DNA of 64,000 nt from Gordonia aichiensis NBRC 108223 (lineage in GTDB: Bacteria > Actinomycetota > Actinomycetes > Mycobacteriales > Mycobacteriaceae), in contig NZ_BANR01000006.1 of assembly GCF_000332975.1 (NCBI RefSeq), positions 124,001 through 188,000 on the forward strand, in the 5' to 3' direction. Positions 56,282 to 64,000 of this stretch are shown piece by piece (position 1 is the stretch's first letter; the number at the start of each line of letters is the position of its first letter). The notes under the pieces are model-generated. The model saw nothing but the letters and a program-made list of their open reading frames with translations. It searched no databases and was not told the origin of the DNA. The position numbers were made by a program, and so were the translations under genes.

Positions 56282-56878
56282 TCATTCCGCCCGCGCTGAC
56301 GCCATCGAGGCCGCGACGAACACTTCGGCGACGTGACGCGCCGTCGCCGACGACGCGCGTGGATCCGTCTCGCGCAGCCTCATGGCGAGCTCTCCGGTCA
56401 CAATCAGGAGCAATCCCTCGGCGAGATCATCGGGATCTGCGCATGGCAACTCGACCGCCAGCCCCGCGAGCGTGCGCGTGAGATGGTCGGTGTCGCGTCG
56501 GATCGCGGCGTCGATCTCGGGCTCGGGGTCGGAGTAGTCGGCCGCAGCCCCGAGGAACGCGCACCAGCGTGCACCGTCTGGCTGTGCGCGGAAGGTGTCG
56601 AGGGCATCGAACACGGCGAGCAGTCGCCGTGTGCCATCGGAACCGGCGGCGTCAATCGCCTTGTCCCAGACCTCCACCCATCGCTGATGTCTGCGCTCGA
56701 GGGCAGCTGCGATGAGGTTCTCCTTGCTACGGAATCCGCGATACAGCGTCGCGGGCGAGACACCGGCCGTAGCGAGGATCACGTCGACGGGGGTGCTGGC
56801 GATGTTCTGCGTCGACGTCAACTCGTCGACCGCGTCGAGCAATTTGCGCTCGGAACTCTTGCGCACCGGCATGGACAT
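56282..56878 (-). CDS. TetR-family transcriptional regulator
   Basis: A 198-residue repressor. The helix-turn-helix is STPVDVILATAGVSPATLYRGF (residues ~28-50), and the C-terminal ~140 residues form the ligand domain. ATG 56878 or ATG 56872 can be the start. It is divergent from an MFS gene whose start is only 19 nt away, with a palindrome at 56901-56912, so it probably represses the transporter and itself. Confidence 0.88.
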   Translation of the reverse strand: MSMPVRKSSERKLLDAVDELTSTQNIASTPVDVILATAGVSPATLYRGFRSKENLIAAALERRHQRWVEVWDKAIDAAGSDGTRRLLAVFDALDTFRAQPDGARWCAFLGAAADYSDPEPEIDAAIRRDTDHLTRTLAGLAVELPCADPDDLAEGLLLIVTGELAMRLRETDPRASSATARHVAEVFVAASMASARAE

Positions 56879-56883
56879 CACTC

Positions 56884-56912
56884 TAGACTCTGCAAATATG
56901 AAACGTACGTTT
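56884..56912 (+). promoter_or_regulatory. Overlapping promoter and operator of the TetR/MFS pair
   Basis: TAGACT at 56884-56889 is a fair -10 element whose transcript would begin at or near the MFS ATG (56898), giving a leaderless mRNA. The perfect palindrome AAACGTACGTTT (56901-56912) covers codons 2-5 of the MFS gene and is a likely TetR site. Confidence 0.55.
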
Positions 56913-58091
56913 TCGTTTAGTGAGCTCCGTGAGCTCGCTGTTGTCGTCGTAGGGACATGCACGATCGCCGCGACGTACGGCCTCGTGCGTCTGGCCTACG
57001 GCTTGTTCCTCCCCGACATCCAGCACGAACTCGGCCTCGATCCCGCCACGGCCGGATACATCTCGTCGGGATCATCGCTGGTGTATTGCACGGCAGCGGC
57101 GGCTGGTTTCTGGTGGTCACGACAGCCCGGCCTGCTGATCGCCGCCGCCGGGATAACCGCGGTCGCCGGGGTCTGGACGATGGCCTCGACACACGACGTC
57201 GCGCTCTTCGGACTATCCGCCGTACTCAGTTCGGCCGGGGCGGGTTTCGCCTCGCCCGCCATGGTGACCGTCGCACAACGCGGCGTCCGACCGGTGCGCG
57301 TCGACACCGCACAGTCGGTGATCAACGCGGGAACCGGCCCCGGCCTGGTGGCAGCGGGCGCCCTGGCGCTGGCTTTGCTGCCGGCGTGGCGCACGGCATG
57401 GACTCTTGTCGGCATCTTTACCGTGTCCATCGTGTCGGTGATGTTCGTACTCGCGAAGGTCGCCGTGGCGCCACGCGCCGCGACGGCACACGACGGTCCG
57501 CGGGGGTTGTCACGGGCATGGTTGGCGATGCATCGTCGTGCGATCGCGTCCGCGATCGGCATGGGTGCGGGCTCGAGCGCGGTGTGGACCTATGGCCGCA
57601 GCCTCCTCGTCGACTCCGGAAGCCAGAGTTCCCAGGGCACGATCGTCGCGTGGATCGCACTCGGAATCGGCGCGACCGCAGTGATTCCGACGTCGCGACT
57701 CATGGCACGCCGCGCGCCGACGACAGCGTGGACGATCAGTTGTCTCGTTCTCGCGGCAACGGTTCTGGCGCTGACGCTCGCCACCTCGTCCACCGTCGCC
57801 ACAGTGATCGCCTGCGTACTGTTCGGGTGGGGCTTCACCGCGGGAACGTCGGCCCTCATTTCATGGACAACTGTTTTGAGCCCCGAGAACGCAGCAGCCG
57901 GGACCGCGCTCCTGTTCATCGCGCTGGTGCTCGGGCAGGCGGTGGGTTCGTCGGTGCTCGGGGCCGCCATCGCCAGCTCCGGATACACCACCGCGTTCCT
58001 TGTGGCCGTGGCGTTCTCGGCCCTGGCCATCATTCCCGCGGCACGGCGCACCGTTCGACCAACTGTGACGGTTCAGGAGGTCGGCGCGTAG
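56898..58091 (+). CDS. MFS transporter (YcaD/CynX-like)
   Basis: A 397-residue transporter with 12 helices. RLAYGLFLPDIQHELGLDPATAGYI is the typical first outer loop of the YbfB/CynX-like MFS branch, and RGVRPVRVDTAQSVINAGTG is a central loop. ATG 56898 is chosen because it starts the first hydrophobic unit; the frame above runs antisense to the TetR gene. Likely controlled by TetR and possibly an exporter. Substrate unknown. Confidence 0.85.
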   Translation: MKRTFSFSELRELAVVVVGTCTIAATYGLVRLAYGLFLPDIQHELGLDPATAGYISSGSSLVYCTAAAAGFWWSRQPGLLIAAAGITAVAGVWTMASTHDVALFGLSAVLSSAGAGFASPAMVTVAQRGVRPVRVDTAQSVINAGTGPGLVAAGALALALLPAWRTAWTLVGIFTVSIVSVMFVLAKVAVAPRAATAHDGPRGLSRAWLAMHRRAIASAIGMGAGSSAVWTYGRSLLVDSGSQSSQGTIVAWIALGIGATAVIPTSRLMARRAPTTAWTISCLVLAATVLALTLATSSTVATVIACVLFGWGFTAGTSALISWTTVLSPENAAAGTALLFIALVLGQAVGSSVLGAAIASSGYTTAFLVAVAFSALAIIPAARRTVRPTVTVQEVGA

Positions 58092-58122
58092 AAGATCAGC
58101 CGATCAGGCACCCGCCGATCGG

Positions 58123-59526
58123 TCACCCGTTGGCTGCCACAGCTCTCGGAATCCGACGATCCACCAACGTCATGGCGATCAACACCGATCCGATGACCAC
58201 GACCGCCCAGCCCGCGACGTGCAGTCCACCGTCGGTGGCGCGGGCCCCGAAGGCGATACCGATGAGGCTCGACGAGAAGATCGCCCCGAAGTACATGAAC
58301 GTTCTGTACAGACCCGATGCCACGCCGATCGACTCCGACGGGCTCTGCGTGTAGAGCGTCGCCTGGTTGGCGTAGCCGCTCAATCCGTTGGCCACGCCGA
58401 ACAGGAAGGTCATCGTGAGCAGGATCCACAGCCCAGAGGAATGATGGATCGCCACCGCGGTGACACCGGCGCCGACAAAGCAGAAACCTGTGAGGATCAA
58501 CGGAATTCGCACCCATCCGTGCGTCGAGTTGACCCGCGCACACACAACACTGAGCGCGGAGTACGGAATGAGGATGAGGCCGACCTGCGCGGCCGTGTAG
58601 CCCGCGGACTGCTCCATCCACTGACTGATGCCGTACATCGCCGTGTAGGAACCGAGACCGGCCAGGGCCTGCCGCAGATAGGTGCGGACCAGCGGGGTAT
58701 TCGACGCGAGCATCCGTACGTCGATGAGCGGTTGTGCAGCACGTAATTCCCAGAGGACCAGCAGCAGCCCCGATACGGCGACGATGACGAGCAACCACCA
58801 CCGCGGTTCTGTCAGCCGCGCCAAGAACTCGAGTGCCACAACGACGGTCACCGCGAAAAGCACTACCCCGACGACGTCGACGACGCGGACGAGGCCCCGG
58901 ACACCACCCACATGGACCGCCCCGTCCCGGGGAATACTGCGCAGCGCCCACGCCAAGGTGATCAGTGCGACGGGGATGTTGACGAAGAACACAGCGCGCC
59001 AACCGAAGACACCGGTCAGTACACCTCCCAGAGGCAGACCGATCACGGCGATCACCTGTGCCGCGATCGAGAAGCCGCCGAGTATCCGGCTCGGCACGCC
59101 GGTGCCGAAGGAGTCGGCTCGCGACCGCACGAGTGCCATCGCCGTGGGATATGCGGCCGAGGTGCCGATACCGATCAGCGCACGGGAGAGCAGAAGACAC
59201 CAGAAGGCCGGCGCGGCAGCTCCGACGATCCCGGCCACGAGCAGAACGACCAACCCGGACACGAACACCCGGCGCGGACCGAAGACGGCCGCGAGCTTGC
59301 CCATCGTCGGCTGCGCCACAGCGCTGCAGAGGTAGAGCACCGAGATGAGGATCGTCGTCTGCGCCGGACCTCGATGGAAGTCGACACCGATCCCCACCAG
59401 TGCGGTCGCGATCATGGAACTGTTGATCGGGTTGAGCGTCGACCCCATCAACAGCGGCCCGGTGAACCGCCAGCCGAAGGGATTGCGCTGCTCCACTCCC
59501 GCATCGCCGGTTGTCGCCGCGCTCAC
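58123..59526 (-). CDS. MFS transporter (DHA2, EmrB-type)
   Basis: A 467-residue transporter with about 14 helices. FTGPLLMGSTLNPINSSMIA and RVFVSGLVVLLVAGIVGA are early helices, and the motif-C-like SIAAQVIAVIGLPLGGVL supports a drug:H+ antiporter. GTG 59526 overlaps the stop of the isochorismatase-like gene (GTGA). It is the last gene of the MarR operon. Confidence 0.85.
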   Translation of the reverse strand: MSAATTGDAGVEQRNPFGWRFTGPLLMGSTLNPINSSMIATALVGIGVDFHRGPAQTTILISVLYLCSAVAQPTMGKLAAVFGPRRVFVSGLVVLLVAGIVGAAAPAFWCLLLSRALIGIGTSAAYPTAMALVRSRADSFGTGVPSRILGGFSIAAQVIAVIGLPLGGVLTGVFGWRAVFFVNIPVALITLAWALRSIPRDGAVHVGGVRGLVRVVDVVGVVLFAVTVVVALEFLARLTEPRWWLLVIVAVSGLLLVLWELRAAQPLIDVRMLASNTPLVRTYLRQALAGLGSYTAMYGISQWMEQSAGYTAAQVGLILIPYSALSVVCARVNSTHGWVRIPLILTGFCFVGAGVTAVAIHHSSGLWILLTMTFLFGVANGLSGYANQATLYTQSPSESIGVASGLYRTFMYFGAIFSSSLIGIAFGARATDGGLHVAGWAVVVIGSVLIAMTLVDRRIPRAVAANG

Positions 59527-60098
59527 TGCGCGGCAGCGTCGAGGAGTTCGAGAAGGTCTGCGGTCGAACCAGTCTCGGCGATCTCGGGAAACACCTCGCG
59601 CACGCTGTGCGCATGGCGTTCACCGATCGAATCCGTCATGGCATCCGTCGGCAATGTCACATTGAACCCTGCCTCGTGCGCGTCGCGGGCGGTCGATTCG
59701 ACACCTGCACCGCTGGCGATACCGACGACGACCACCTGGGTGATCCCTCGTGAGCGCAGGTCGTCAGCGAGACCGGTACCGGCGAATGCGCTCCGCGAGT
59801 GCTTGGTCACCACCAGATCTGTGGGTTCGGGTGCGAACTCGTCGATGAACTCGGTCGACTCCTCCGATAGCCGCGGCCGGACGGCACCAGCGTTGCGATC
59901 GGTTCGTCCCGGCGGAACTGCGTCGACGTTCACCAGCACCACAAGACGACCGTACGTGCGGAATCTGTCGACGAGTCGGCCCGCCCTGTCGATGATCTCC
60001 GATGCCGGATGCGGAGCGAGATTGTCGCGTAGCGCGATCCCGCGCTGCATGTCGATCACGATCAGCGCGGTGTGCGGGTCGAGAGTAGTCATGGCCAT
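59523..60098 (-). CDS. Isochorismatase-family hydrolase lacking the catalytic cysteine
   Basis: A 191-residue protein of the cysteine-hydrolase fold. The catalytic Asp is in LIVIDMQRGI and the Lys in VVTKHSRSAF. At the third position, where active members have Cys in a segment like TxxCVEST, this protein has SGAGVESTARDAHEAG, so Gly takes the place of Cys. A subfamily with this change exists. AAGGAG precedes ATG 60098. The middle gene of a MarR-controlled operon; the activity is uncertain. Confidence 0.85.
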   Translation of the reverse strand: MAMTTLDPHTALIVIDMQRGIALRDNLAPHPASEIIDRAGRLVDRFRTYGRLVVLVNVDAVPPGRTDRNAGAVRPRLSEESTEFIDEFAPEPTDLVVTKHSRSAFAGTGLADDLRSRGITQVVVVGIASGAGVESTARDAHEAGFNVTLPTDAMTDSIGERHAHSVREVFPEIAETGSTADLLELLDAAAQ

Positions 60099-60122
60099 TG
60101 TCGACTCCTTGTCAGATGAGGG

Positions 60123-60551
60123 TCAGGATTCCGCAATTCGACGGAGAAGTTCTGTCGCGGTGACGATCTGGTCACGCTCGTCCTCGGTGAGGACGTGCTC
60201 GATCCGGTCGGCGAGCCAGTCCTCGCGGGCAAGTCGTCCACGCGCGTACATCTCGCGTGCCTTGTCCGAGAGAGCCAGCAGCGTCTTCCGACGATCGCCG
60301 GGGTGCGGTGTGCCGATCACTAGCCCCTGGTCGACCAGTGCGGCAACGGTTGTCGACATCGACTGCGGGCGGACACCCTCCGCACGCGCGAGCGCGTTGG
60401 CCGTCGTCGGCCCCTCACGCTCGAGTCGGCCCAGGACGTTGGTCTGTGATCGGGTGAGATCGCCGATCGCACCCTGTGCACGCAGACGGCGGTTCAGCGC
60501 GGCCAACACAGGGCGGAGAGATGCGGCCACCAGGGCAGGATTCTCGGACAC
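60123..60551 (-). CDS. MarR-family transcriptional regulator
   Basis: A 142-residue winged-helix dimeric regulator. TANALARAEGVRPQSMSTTVAALVDQGLV is the helix-turn-helix and GTPHPGDRRKTLLALSDKA the wing. It stands at the head of a minus-strand operon (MarR, isochorismatase-like, DHA2 exporter) and probably represses it through the repeats just upstream. Such regulators often respond to phenolic compounds. Confidence 0.9.
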   Translation of the reverse strand: MSENPALVAASLRPVLAALNRRLRAQGAIGDLTRSQTNVLGRLEREGPTTANALARAEGVRPQSMSTTVAALVDQGLVIGTPHPGDRRKTLLALSDKAREMYARGRLAREDWLADRIEHVLTEDERDQIVTATELLRRIAES

Positions 60552-60568
60552 TTCATAAGCCTACCAAA

Positions 60569-60598
60569 TAGTCAGCTAACTGATTAGTGTCCTGACTA
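60569..60598. promoter_or_regulatory. Inverted repeat upstream of the MarR gene
   Basis: TAGTCAG (60569-60575) and CTGACTA (60592-60598) are perfect inverted arms, with an inner CTAA/TTAG dyad (60576-60587). The site is 18 nt upstream of the MarR start, so autoregulation is likely. Confidence 0.62.
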
Positions 60599-60720
60599 AC
60601 TGCATTCATCGGCATCGTCGTTGCCATTTGCCGATGTGAGTGTCAAGGTGAACAGGACCGTTTCTTACCGAGTAGTAAGAAGTGGGCCGGGGGCTGCGGC
60701 CCAGAGTCGGAAGGGGTGTC

Positions 60721-62640
60721 ATGACCACGTACTTCATCACCGGCGGCACCGGATTCATCGGGCGTCGAGTGATCGGGCGGCTGCTCGACACGCATCCCGA
60801 CGCCCACGTGTATGCGCTGGTGCGCGCTGAATCACGACCACGGTTCGACGTGGTGTTCGCCGACGCGCCGTCGGATCGACTGCATCCGGTCGTCGGAGAC
60901 CTCACCTCCCCCGGCCTCGGAGTCGCCGACGACGAACTCCCCCAGATCGATCACGTGATCCATCTGGCCGCGATCTACGACATGACCGCCGACGCCGAGA
61001 GCCAACAGCGCGCCAACGTCGATGGCACCGCGCGTGTCATCGACTTCGCCGTCGAACACGACGCCATGCTGCATCACGTCTCGTCGATCGCCGTGTCCGG
61101 CGACCACGACGGCGTCTTCACCGAGAACGATTTCGATCTCGGTCAGGGATTTCCCACTCCGTATCACCAGACCAAGTACGAAGCGGAGAAACTCGTCCGT
61201 GACCGCGCGGGATTGCGGTGGCGAGTGTACCGGCCGTCGGTGGTCGTCGGGGATTCACGGACAGGCGCGATGGACAAGATCGACGGGCCCTATTACTTCT
61301 TCCCACTCCTTGCACTGCTCGGCATGTTGCCGTCGAGGCTTCCTCTTCCGATGCCCGACCTCGGTCGGCTCAATCTGGTCCCGGTCGATTTCGTTGCAGA
61401 GGCCATCGTGACGCTCGTCGACCATCACCCACTGCGCGGTGGGCAGGTGTTTCACCTCGGCGATTCCCGTGACCGCGGTGTCATCGGCATGTACAACGCA
61501 CTGGCACCTGCGATCGGATCACCCAAAGGTGTTGGCGTGGTGAGCAATCGAATCGTGGCACCCGCTCTTGCGATGACCGGGTTCGGACCGATCACGCCCA
61601 TACGCGATCTCATCGCATCACAGGCCGGTATACCGCCCGCGTTGCTCGACGGTATGCGGATGACCGCGGACTTCCGTTCTACACAGACTCTCGCCCTACT
61701 GGGCAGGCTCGGCGTCGCACTCCCCGACCTCGACCAGTACGGACCGCGGCTCTGGGAGTTCTGGGCCGCACACCTCGATCCGTCTCGTCACCGGCGCGCC
61801 GATGCGCGCGGACCACTCGTCGGGACACACATTCTGATCACCGGCGGCTCGAGCGGAATCGGCAAAGCGACGGCGCGGATGTGCGTCGCGCGAGGTGCAG
61901 ATGTGTACGTGGTCGCGCGCGACGTCGACGACCTGCACGCTGCCGTGACCGAACTCGAAGGCACCCAACCCAAGTCAGGACTGCCGGCAGGAAGGGTCTA
62001 CGCCTACCAGTGCGACATCACCGACGAAGAATCCGTACGGACCCTGGTGAAGACCATCATCGCCGAGCACGGACACGTCGACGTTCTGGTGAACAACGCC
62101 GGGCGTTCCATTCGACGTTCGACACTGCATTCCGTTGATCGCTCACACGACTACCACCGCGTTATGGCCGTGAACTACTTCGGAGCGGTCAACCTGGTAC
62201 TCGCGCTGCTTCCGCACATGATCGAGCGACAATCCGGCCGGGTGGTCAACGTGTCCTCCATCGCCGTGCAGACGCGCGGCGCACGTTTCGGCGCATACGC
62301 GGCGTCGAAAGCCGCGTTGGAGGCGTTCAGCGAGTCGACCGGCGTCGAAACCCTGTCTGACCATGTGACGTTCACCAATGTGCGTCTGCCACTGGTACGT
62401 ACCCGCATGATCGCGCCGACCGAGGCCTACCAGAACTCCGCCGGCGTGTGGAGCGTCGACAAGGCGGCGTCGAAGGTACTGGAAGGAATTCTGCGGCATC
62501 CGGCACGGATCAGCCCGCCACTCGGTCAGCTCGCCGAGTTCGGACGGAAGTTCACACCGAGGCTGACCTCCCGGATTCTGCACCAGGAGTATCTCCTCGT
62601 CGACGAGTCGGCAGCCGCCCTCGGTACCGTTGAGCGGTGA
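60721..62640 (+). CDS. acrA1: Two-domain SDR fatty acyl-CoA reductase (AcrA1-like)
   Basis: A 639-residue fusion of two short-chain dehydrogenase domains. The N-terminal extended SDR/thioester-reductase domain has FITGGTGFIGRRVIGRLL and the YHQTKYEAEK active-site Tyr-Lys. The C-terminal classical SDR domain (from ~370) has ITGGSSGIGKATARM, NNAG and YAASKAAL (Tyr/Lys ~525-529). This matches mycobacterial AcrA1 (Rv3391), thought to reduce long fatty acyl-CoA to aldehyde or alcohol. ATG 60721 follows GGAAGGGG. The stop overlaps the next start (GTGA). Confidence 0.88.
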   Translation: MTTYFITGGTGFIGRRVIGRLLDTHPDAHVYALVRAESRPRFDVVFADAPSDRLHPVVGDLTSPGLGVADDELPQIDHVIHLAAIYDMTADAESQQRANVDGTARVIDFAVEHDAMLHHVSSIAVSGDHDGVFTENDFDLGQGFPTPYHQTKYEAEKLVRDRAGLRWRVYRPSVVVGDSRTGAMDKIDGPYYFFPLLALLGMLPSRLPLPMPDLGRLNLVPVDFVAEAIVTLVDHHPLRGGQVFHLGDSRDRGVIGMYNALAPAIGSPKGVGVVSNRIVAPALAMTGFGPITPIRDLIASQAGIPPALLDGMRMTADFRSTQTLALLGRLGVALPDLDQYGPRLWEFWAAHLDPSRHRRADARGPLVGTHILITGGSSGIGKATARMCVARGADVYVVARDVDDLHAAVTELEGTQPKSGLPAGRVYAYQCDITDEESVRTLVKTIIAEHGHVDVLVNNAGRSIRRSTLHSVDRSHDYHRVMAVNYFGAVNLVLALLPHMIERQSGRVVNVSSIAVQTRGARFGAYAASKAALEAFSESTGVETLSDHVTFTNVRLPLVRTRMIAPTEAYQNSAGVWSVDKAASKVLEGILRHPARISPPLGQLAEFGRKFTPRLTSRILHQEYLLVDESAAALGTVER

Positions 62641-63713
62641 CCGATACCCCCTACCTCGCTGTCGACGCCGCTCGCGTCGACCGCAACCTCCGGACGACCG
62701 CCGAAACGGCACGACGCGCGGGAGTCGCCCTGCGGCCACACGCCAAGACGCACAAGACAGCAGCACTGGCGAAACGGCAGATCGATAGCGGCGCAATAGG
62801 TCTCACCGTAGCGACGATCGGAGAGGCCGAAGCGTTCGTCGCCGCGGGCTTCGGTGATCTGTTCATCGCCTATCCGCTGTGGGTCACAGCCCACAAGGGT
62901 GCACGCCTGCGCGCGCTGGCCCAGCAGTCGGCTCTGCGGCTCGCCGTCGACTCGATTGCGGGTGCGGAGCGGATGGCGGCGGAGGTGGGTGGAACCGGTT
63001 CCGGCGTCGAGGTGCTGGTCGAGGTGGATTCGGGCCAGCACCGCACCGGGGTCGGCCCCGAGTTCGCAGGTGAGGTCGCAGCCGCTGCGCACGACGCCGG
63101 TCTCGACGTGATCGGCGTGTTCACGTTTCCCGGCCACGGCTACGGTCCCGGCGGCGCTCGGAGTGCCGCCGCACGGGAGGAGGTGACAGCGCTCGCCGAA
63201 GCCGCCGACAGGCTGCGTTCGGTCAGCATCGAACCGCGTGTGCGGAGTGGGGGTTCCACCCCGACGGTCGAGTTCGCCACAGACAGCGACGTCCTGACCG
63301 AGATCCGGCCTGGCGTGTACCCGTTCTACGACGCCCAGCAGATCGAACTCGGCGTCTGCGAATTCGGCGACGTCGCGCTGACCGCGGTGAGCACCGTCGT
63401 CCATCGCGATGGGCACCGCGCGGTGCTCGACGCCGGCAGCAAGATCATCGGGGCCGACCGTCCCGCGTGGGCCAGTGGCCATGGTCGGATACTCGACGAT
63501 CCGGACGCGCGGATCGTCGGGCTCTCCGAACACCACGCCGTGGTCGAGTACCCGCCCAGCGCCGTCGTCCCCGAACTCGGGACCACGGTGGGCGTCATAC
63601 CGAACCATGTCTGCACCGCGGTCAATCTCGTCGACGAGCTGGTCGTCGACGACGCGCGTTCCGGTGGCGCCGCGGACCGCTGGCCGGTCATCGCCCGCGG
63701 CGCGAACAGCTGA
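62637..63713 (+). CDS. D-threonine aldolase / D-serine dehydratase-like PLP protein
   Basis: A 358-residue fold-type III PLP enzyme: alanine-racemase-like barrel plus C-terminal domain. The Schiff-base Lys is in LRPHAKTHKTAALA, and the metal ligands His-x-Cys of the D-serine dehydratase/D-threonine aldolase family are in VIPNHVCTAVNLVDE. The enzyme would act on D-beta-hydroxy amino acids. GTG 62637 overlaps the acrA1-like stop by 4 nt, so it is in the same operon. Confidence 0.85.
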   Translation: MTDTPYLAVDAARVDRNLRTTAETARRAGVALRPHAKTHKTAALAKRQIDSGAIGLTVATIGEAEAFVAAGFGDLFIAYPLWVTAHKGARLRALAQQSALRLAVDSIAGAERMAAEVGGTGSGVEVLVEVDSGQHRTGVGPEFAGEVAAAAHDAGLDVIGVFTFPGHGYGPGGARSAAAREEVTALAEAADRLRSVSIEPRVRSGGSTPTVEFATDSDVLTEIRPGVYPFYDAQQIELGVCEFGDVALTAVSTVVHRDGHRAVLDAGSKIIGADRPAWASGHGRILDDPDARIVGLSEHHAVVEYPPSAVVPELGTTVGVIPNHVCTAVNLVDELVVDDARSGGAADRWPVIARGANS

Positions 63714-64000
63714 GCGAGGAACGGGGGTGCCGCGCGGAACGGGGGTGCCGCGGAGGCGGGGCTCGGGTGGTGCGCGTTGGTGCGGGGCGCTGCAGAAACT
63801 CGGGGAAGGATTTTTCCGCGGGTTTTGCACCCTTCCCCGCGAAACAACACGCGCAAAGGTCAGAAACCCGCGGAAGAGCCACGGCGCAGCGTCAAAACCC
63901 GCGGAAGAGTGACAGCCCGGGCCCCCACCCCACACCATTCGGGCACTCGTGCCGCTCGCCCCGCCGACGGTCTTCCCGAGTGCAGAAACCTAGGGAAGAA
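63714..64000. repeat. Intergenic region of short palindromic repeats
   Basis: No gene is seen. CGGGGAAGG and CCTTCCCCG (63801-63839) are perfect arms around TTTTTCCGCGGGTTTTGC. The shorter unit AAACCCGCGGAAGAG occurs at 63864-63878 and 63895-63909, variant units at 63795 and 63985 (AAACCTAGGGAAG), and tandem CGGAACGGGGGTGCCG-like repeats at 63717-63752. The main element is the inverse of the one at 27894-27930. The region continues past the window. Confidence 0.7.

Overview
The window is GC-rich, densely coded bacterial DNA with many GTG/TTG starts and 4-nt stop/start overlaps. Gene order and family membership point to a mycolic-acid actinobacterium (order Mycobacteriales/Corynebacteriales). 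From memory, the order follows the Mycobacterium tuberculosis block Rv3296 (lhr) to Rv3319 (sdhB), then continues in the same order with dacB1-, trpS-, metY/metX-, folD-, spoU-, dnaE2- and acrA1-like genes. A PE-PPE-domain hydrolase, an EspC-like protein, a SAM-IV riboswitch and IdeR-type iron boxes agree with this. The genus is inferred: Gordonia or a near relative is plausible. No tRNA, rRNA, CRISPR array, prophage or insertion sequence was seen.

Layout. 1-4996: DNA repair (3' part of the lhr helicase, nei2) and a small flavin/F420-type oxidoreductase. 5079-10926: glpD, a two-gene module resembling type VII secretion substrates (A), lpdA, a gamma-glutamylcyclotransferase-like gene. 10959-17780: M20 amidohydrolase, enoyl-CoA hydratase, purine nucleoside phosphorylase, phosphohexomutase, a membrane-anchored protein, a lone ABC ATPase, upp. 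17884-19172: second type VII-like module (B), an EspC-like protein and a WXG/NlpC-P60 protein. 19230-27152: an acidic Rv3311-like protein, the coupled operon cdd-deoA-add, and sdhCDAB with an IdeR-like box in front and a strong terminator behind. 27329-31327: a small exported protein, then a permease / universal stress protein / amidotransferase operon. 31419-36284: an amine-catabolism cluster (FAD oxidase and aldehyde dehydrogenase, divergent from an Lrp regulator and an aminotransferase). 36361-43048: dacB-like, YihY/BrkB-like, trpS, xthA, bfd, bfr, an MFS exporter. 43152-47955: PE-PPE hydrolase, then SAM-IV riboswitch-metY-metX. 48029-52889: Hsp70-like membrane protein, DUF3017 gene, folD, threonine dehydratase, trmL-like, DUF167. 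52959-63713: dnaE2 with LexA box, TetR/MFS divergent pair, MarR-isochorismatase-like-MFS operon, acrA1-like reductase, D-threonine aldolase-like gene. The window ends in intergenic repeats.

How the genes work together. Nucleoside salvage (cdd, deoA, add, PNP, upp, phosphohexomutase) surrounds the two type VII-like modules. Iron links two places: sdhCDAB (heme and Fe-S) and bfd/bfr (iron storage and release) both carry IdeR-type boxes. The 31-36 kb cluster looks like oxidation or transamination of a diamine to an aminoaldehyde and then to an amino acid, with an APC permease nearby. The strongest candidates for undescribed biology are modules A and B, the permease-USP-amidotransferase operon, and the shared palindromic repeats at 27.9 and 63.8 kb.
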